Assembly: GCA_937868555.1 (NCBI GenBank)
Contig: CALMNI010000128.1
Coordinates: 1-10,396 of the forward strand
Source: an uncultured bacterium
Lineage (GTDB): Bacteria > Patescibacteriota > Patescibacteriia > Patescibacteriales > Patescibacteriaceae
Direction: 5' to 3'
DNA length: 10,396 bases
Shown here: positions 7,612-10,396 of the stretch, piece after piece
How positions within the stretch are numbered: the stretch's first letter is position 1
Layout of the letters: the number at the start of each line of letters is the position of its first letter
Made by a program: the position numbers and the translations under genes
Notes under the pieces: model-generated
What the model was told of the DNA's origin: nothing
What the model saw: the letters and a program-made list of their open reading frames with translations, nothing else
Database searches by the model: none

Positions 7612-8823
7612 ATGGCATACGACCCCAAGAATAACAAAGGCTATATAAACGAGGCGGCTTACGATAAAGCGCTTGAAAAGGCCCAGGCGAAAGCAAACGA
7701 AACCGGAAAGACACAGCAACTGCTTAATGGTGACTATGTAAATCCGAAAAAAGAAGTTGAGAAAAAAGAGGCGGCCCCGGCGTCAACGTCGGCGATTGCG
7801 GCCCCTACAATTGCGGCCCCCACGTATGAAAAAACCGCTTATACGACGGTTAACCCTAACGTTGCGGCAAGCGCCGAGGCCCAGGCCGTGTCTAAAGGCG
7901 CGGCGGAACAGATGGCGGCATCGGATGCGTACACTCAAGCCATGCTAGGGACTTCAGGGGCCGATGCTTTACAGAAAGCCCAGGCGGCGGCGGCTCAGAC
8001 GGCGCAACTGCAATCGGATGCGGCGGTACAGCAAGCGCTCAAGGCCGCGAAAACAGGCGGCGCAATGGGCGGGCAAGCGGCTTTGGCAGCGACCGGGCAA
8101 GCGGCGAACGCTTACAACCAGGCCCAGCAAGCGGCTCAACAGCAATACTTTAACCTTGCCAATCTTTCACAGTCTCAAGGGCAAAACATGGCGAATCGTC
8201 TTGCGCAAACGGCGAGCGATGCGCAGACGCGCTATCAAACGGCGGTCAATGAAGCCCTGCAAAAATACCAAACCGAAACCGGCGCGCAACAGTCGAAGTA
8301 CTCGACCGATGTCGGCGCGCAGCAGCAGCAATACTCGACGCAGGTCGGAGCGGAAACGCAGCGGTACTCGACCGATGTCGGCGCGCAGACTGCAAAATAT
8401 ACAGCCGATGTCAGCGCGAAGACTGCCAAGCGCGGGCAAAACATCGGGCTTTTAGGCGGGGCGGTAGGGGCCATTGGCGGGGTTTCTGGCTTATTCTCCT
8501 CAGACCGCAATTTGAAAACCGATATCAAGAAAGACAGCCTATCCAAAGGACTTGAGGCGTTAAAGGGTTTTTCGTATCGGTACACTAAAGACGGCCCAGG
8601 ATATGCGGGCGGGCGAAAAGAGGCGGGCGTGATGGCGCAAGATTTGGAAAAAACAAAACTTGCCCCCGCCGTCGTTGACACCCCGCAAGGAAAGATGATC
8701 GACACGCGGAGACTCTCGACCATGAATACCGCGATAAACGCAGAGCATGAAGGGAGGCTTAAAAAAATAGAGGCCCTGCTCGATGCTATGCGGAATGCTA
8801 AAAAATCGGAGGCTACGAAATGA
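7612..8823 (+). CDS. Virion protein with hendecad repeats and C-terminal S74-type chaperone domain
   Basis: A 403-residue protein; ATG preceded by GAGG (7601-7604), 3 bases after the nozzle stop. Residues 1-60 are charged, then come Ala/Pro-rich and long Ala/Gln-rich helical stretches (about 85-195). Residues 196-272 are seven 11-residue repeats. A hydrophobic Gly-rich segment follows (NIGLLGGAVGAIGGVSGLF, 277-295). The C-terminus, from S297, matches the peptidase S74 intramolecular chaperone domain: SDRNLKTDI (Ser and Lys five residues apart), then LEALKGFSYRYT, EAGVMAQDLEK and a terminal helix HEGRLKKIEALLDAM. In phage fibres this domain trimerises the chain and then cleaves itself off before the conserved Ser. 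If that holds here, cleavage would fall between S296 and S297, leaving a 296-residue N-terminal product. Gene order points to an internal or ejected virion protein, but S74 domains are best known from trimeric fibres or needles, so either role is possible. The next gene overlaps by 4 bases. Confidence 0.82.
   Translation: MAYDPKNNKGYINEAAYDKALEKAQAKANETGKTQQLLNGDYVNPKKEVEKKEAAPASTSAIAAPTIAAPTYEKTAYTTVNPNVAASAEAQAVSKGAAEQMAASDAYTQAMLGTSGADALQKAQAAAAQTAQLQSDAAVQQALKAAKTGGAMGGQAALAATGQAANAYNQAQQAAQQQYFNLANLSQSQGQNMANRLAQTASDAQTRYQTAVNEALQKYQTETGAQQSKYSTDVGAQQQQYSTQVGAETQRYSTDVGAQTAKYTADVSAKTAKRGQNIGLLGGAVGAIGGVSGLFSSDRNLKTDIKKDSLSKGLEALKGFSYRYTKDGPGYAGGRKEAGVMAQDLEKTKLAPAVVDTPQGKMIDTRRLSTMNTAINAEHEGRLKKIEALLDAMRNAKKSEATK
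8197..8427 (+). repeat. Seven tandem 33-bp (11-residue, hendecad) repeats
   Basis: Residues 196-272 divide exactly into 11-residue units, for example KYSTDVGAQQQ, QYSTQVGAETQ and RYSTDVGAQTA. Each has Tyr at position 1 in most copies and Val at position 5. The first two copies (RLAQTASDAQT, RYQTAVNEALQ) are more degenerate. A 25-base segment starting GTACTCGACCGATG is identical at 8298-8322 and 8364-8388, 66 bases (two units) apart, suggesting a fairly recent two-unit duplication. Hendecads usually form nearly straight coiled coils. Confidence 0.85.
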
Positions 8824-9614
8824 CGCCGGAACAGATAGCGCAAGAAAACGCACGAACGGGAAACACGATGGCGGCGATACGCGGGAACGCGCAGCGCATC
8901 GGGTCAAGTACAACTATTCCCGGTTCTCCAAAAGACGTTGAGGCATATGGGGCATACAGCCCGGAAACTAACGTATATGAACGCGATCCAAACCTGGCAA
9001 ACAAAATAACCGAAAGCGATGTGCAAGACTACGCGCGAACGAAGTCGGCGTCTAAGGCTACCGGGATTTTACCGGGCGGTGACGAAACGCATCGGACGAG
9101 TTTAACCAATTATCAGGCGAATGCCTTTCCGAATGCTAATCAGGCGGGCCAGGGAGAAGACCCATCGGGGAAGAGCGCCGCCGACTCGGCTAAAGAAATC
9201 GCGAACGCCTCACCAACGCGCGTTGGTGAAGTTCTCGATAAGATCGCCGAGGAAGAGAAAAAAGGCGGGCCTAACTTTTGGGACGCTATCGAGGCGGCTG
9301 CGGCGGGATGGAATGGCAAGATCCCGCTTTATGTCCAGAAAGAAATACAGCGCAAGGACGCGGAGACGGCGGCACAACAGCAAGCGCGGGCAGAGCAAGC
9401 AGCGAAAGAGGAACAGGCGCAAGCCTACGAGCAGGAAAAGAGCTTGCAAGCGCAAAACCAGGCCTTCCAGGAAAACCAGGCGAAAAAGGAATCAGACTTG
9501 CGGTTACAGCTTGCTGGTTTAATGTCGGCGAATAAAGGGCCAATGAATACTATGGGGTCAAAAATGAACCTTGCCGATTTTGCCCCTGGGTTAGTGGGAG
9601 GCGGTAAGAAATGA
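8820..9614 (+). CDS. Uncharacterised coiled-coil virion protein
   Basis: A 264-residue protein with SD GGAGG (8808-8812) 7 bases before its ATG; the start overlaps the previous stop as ATGA. No family recognised. The first ~130 residues are polar and Gly/Ser/Asn/Pro-rich, with little predicted order. Residues 150-178 hold a compact hydrophobic/aromatic patch (GPNFWDAIEAAAAGWNG, then KIPLYVQKEIQRKD). This leads into a long charged Gln/Glu/Ala/Lys helix, about 170-228 (AETAAQQQARAEQAAKEEQA and on), almost certainly a coiled coil. The tail is short and Met/Gly-rich. No signal peptide or clear membrane segment is seen. Its place between the S74-domain protein and the Gly-rich last gene, within a tightly coupled run, suggests an internal/ejection protein comparable in position to T7 gp14/gp15 (inference). 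It contains a perfect palindrome at 9210-9229. Confidence 0.72.
   Translation: MTPEQIAQENARTGNTMAAIRGNAQRIGSSTTIPGSPKDVEAYGAYSPETNVYERDPNLANKITESDVQDYARTKSASKATGILPGGDETHRTSLTNYQANAFPNANQAGQGEDPSGKSAADSAKEIANASPTRVGEVLDKIAEEEKKGGPNFWDAIEAAAAGWNGKIPLYVQKEIQRKDAETAAQQQARAEQAAKEEQAQAYEQEKSLQAQNQAFQENQAKKESDLRLQLAGLMSANKGPMNTMGSKMNLADFAPGLVGGGKK
9210..9229. repeat. Perfect 20-bp palindrome in the coiled-coil gene
   Basis: TCACCAACGCGCGTTGGTGA reads the same on both strands with no central mismatch and encodes part of ASPTRVGEV. It has no T tract after it, so it is not a terminator. It could be a dimeric protein-binding site or chance. Confidence 0.9.
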
Positions 9615-10396
9615 GCGACTACGATACCACGGAAAACAACGGCCCCGACATTGCGGGGAATATCGGTGCTTTCAGTGAAGGAGCGTTAAACGACATTCTT
9701 TTCGGTCTCCCCGAATACGTAGCAAAAAAAATTGACCGAAAGAGCGTCGAGGATTATGTCAACAAATACAAAAAAGCTCACGATATCGGAAGCGCAGCCG
9801 GTACGGTTGGCTCTATGTTTATCCCGGTTCCGGGGCTTGGGTTGGTGAAAGCCGGTGCGGGCGCGGCAAAGGGCGCGAAGGCTATAAAAGCCGCCGAGGC
9901 AGTCACGGATATAGCCAAGGCCGGTGACGCAGCGAAGGACATCGGACGGCTATCGAAGATAGGGCAAACCGTTGCGGACGCCGCGAAGACAGGCGAGACG
10001 GTCGAGCGGGTCAAGCAAAAAATAGACTTAGGGAAACTCGCGGCCCAGGGCGCTATCGCGGGCGGTGCTGAGGCGGGTCTTCGCGGGTTTACGTCTGAGG
10101 AACAACCTTCCGATATCCTTCGCGATGTCCAAACCGGCGCGCTGTTTGGCGCGGGTGGTGGTGCGCTTGGCGGCGCGTTCGCGCGTAATACCCCGCGAAT
10201 ATCGGGAGAGCTTACTAAAGGCGCTGAAAAGGCATACTTGGGGACTACAGACTTAGGAAGGCGTCAAGCGTTGGCATACCTTAAGGACGTAGCAGGGCCC
10301 GGTGCTAAAGGAATGGGAAAGCTCAAAGTTGCCGATGACGCGAGAAAAGAGCTTGTACGTGTGGGCAAGGAAATCGGCGCGCACATTCCTGGGAAG
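9611..10396 (+). CDS. Gly/Ala-rich probable internal or ejection protein (5' part, runs off the right edge)
   Basis: An open frame of 262 codons from ATG 9611 to the last base of the window, without a stop. The SD GGGAGG (9596-9601) lies 9 bases upstream, and the start overlaps the previous stop as ATGA. It opens MSDYDTTENNGPDIAGNIGA, then a short helix with FGLPEYVAKK. Three small-residue/hydrophobic segments follow: SAAGTVGSMFIPVPGLGLVK (61-80), LAAQGAIAGGAEAGLRG (143-159) and VQTGALFGAGGGALGGAF (173-190). Between and around them are Ala/Lys/Asp-rich amphipathic helices (about 81-135), with a mainly helical stretch to the edge. Gly-zipper-like, membrane-active segments in a large protein at the end of the structural module fit DNA-ejection proteins such as the T7 gp16 position. 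No enzymatic motif (for example a transglycosylase Glu) is visible in the part shown. The family is not identified. Confidence 0.78.
   Translation, partial: MSDYDTTENNGPDIAGNIGAFSEGALNDILFGLPEYVAKKIDRKSVEDYVNKYKKAHDIGSAAGTVGSMFIPVPGLGLVKAGAGAAKGAKAIKAAEAVTDIAKAGDAAKDIGRLSKIGQTVADAAKTGETVERVKQKIDLGKLAAQGAIAGGAEAGLRGFTSEEQPSDILRDVQTGALFGAGGGALGGAFARNTPRISGELTKGAEKAYLGTTDLGRRQALAYLKDVAGPGAKGMGKLKVADDARKELVRVGKEIGAHIPGK

Noticed and set aside
8761..8767. A7 tract near the end of the S74-domain gene
   Set aside because: The +1 frame stops immediately and the -1 frame stops within about a dozen codons, with no alternative domain gained.
8235..8843. A 202-codon - strand frame with repeated Cys/Ala/Pro/Tyr units
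   Set aside because: The repetition is only the antisense reading of the hendecad repeats of the + strand S74-domain protein.
9724..9731. A8 tract in the last gene, another possible slippery site
   Set aside because: The -1 frame meets TGA almost at once, so a shift would only truncate the protein.
178..10055. Frequent GCCCAGG-type strings across the window
   Set aside because: Most are in-frame Ala-Gln or Gln codons in Ala/Gln-rich proteins, so codon and residue bias explain them without a packaging or Chi-like signal.
1..10396. tRNA genes, CRISPR arrays, insertion sequences, attachment sites
   Set aside because: No cloverleaf with a T-loop motif, no regularly spaced palindromic repeats, no transposase or integrase frame and no terminal inverted repeats were seen.

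Overview
The window is a contiguous stretch of the virion-structure module of a tailed double-stranded DNA phage (or prophage), most likely with podovirus (short-tail) morphology. All supported genes are on the + strand. They are packed with tiny gaps or short overlaps and mostly preceded by good Shine-Dalgarno sequences, so the host is a bacterium that uses SD-led initiation. GC content looks close to half by eye. Nothing in the sequence identifies the host more closely, and no integrase, lysis, replication or terminase gene is visible here.

Layout: a small unrecognised gene (about 73-321, or from 37) sits behind a possible sigma70-type promoter and overlaps the portal gene (315-2120). Then come a probable scaffold protein started at TTG (2125-2724) and the major capsid protein (2731-4143), followed by a strong intrinsic terminator (4150-4186). 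After the terminator come a head-tail adaptor (4207-4842) and a 920-residue beta-rich tail nozzle protein (4846-7608). Three Ala/Gly/Gln-rich proteins follow: one with hendecad repeats and a C-terminal S74-type intramolecular chaperone domain (7612-8823), one with a charged coiled coil (8820-9614), and one that runs off the right edge (9611-10396).

The order portal, scaffold, capsid, adaptor, nozzle, internal/ejection proteins is the same as in T7-like and P22-like podoviruses. It is the main reason for naming the adaptor, the nozzle and the last three genes, because their sequences alone are less decisive. The portal ring and scaffold would nucleate capsid assembly, and the adaptor and nozzle would close the portal vertex and form the short tail. 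The last three products are candidates for internal or ejected virion proteins, or for a trimeric tail appendage in the case of the S74-domain protein.

The least ordinary features are: the hendecad-plus-S74 protein in the position where ejection proteins are expected; a 13-residue Trp-Gly tandem repeat near the end of the nozzle protein; a near-consensus sigma70 promoter inside the nozzle gene; a perfect 20-bp palindrome inside the coiled-coil gene; and a shared PGW C-terminus on two otherwise unrelated proteins. I see no clear evidence of a wholly new type of system. There is no gene-free stretch over 300 bases.
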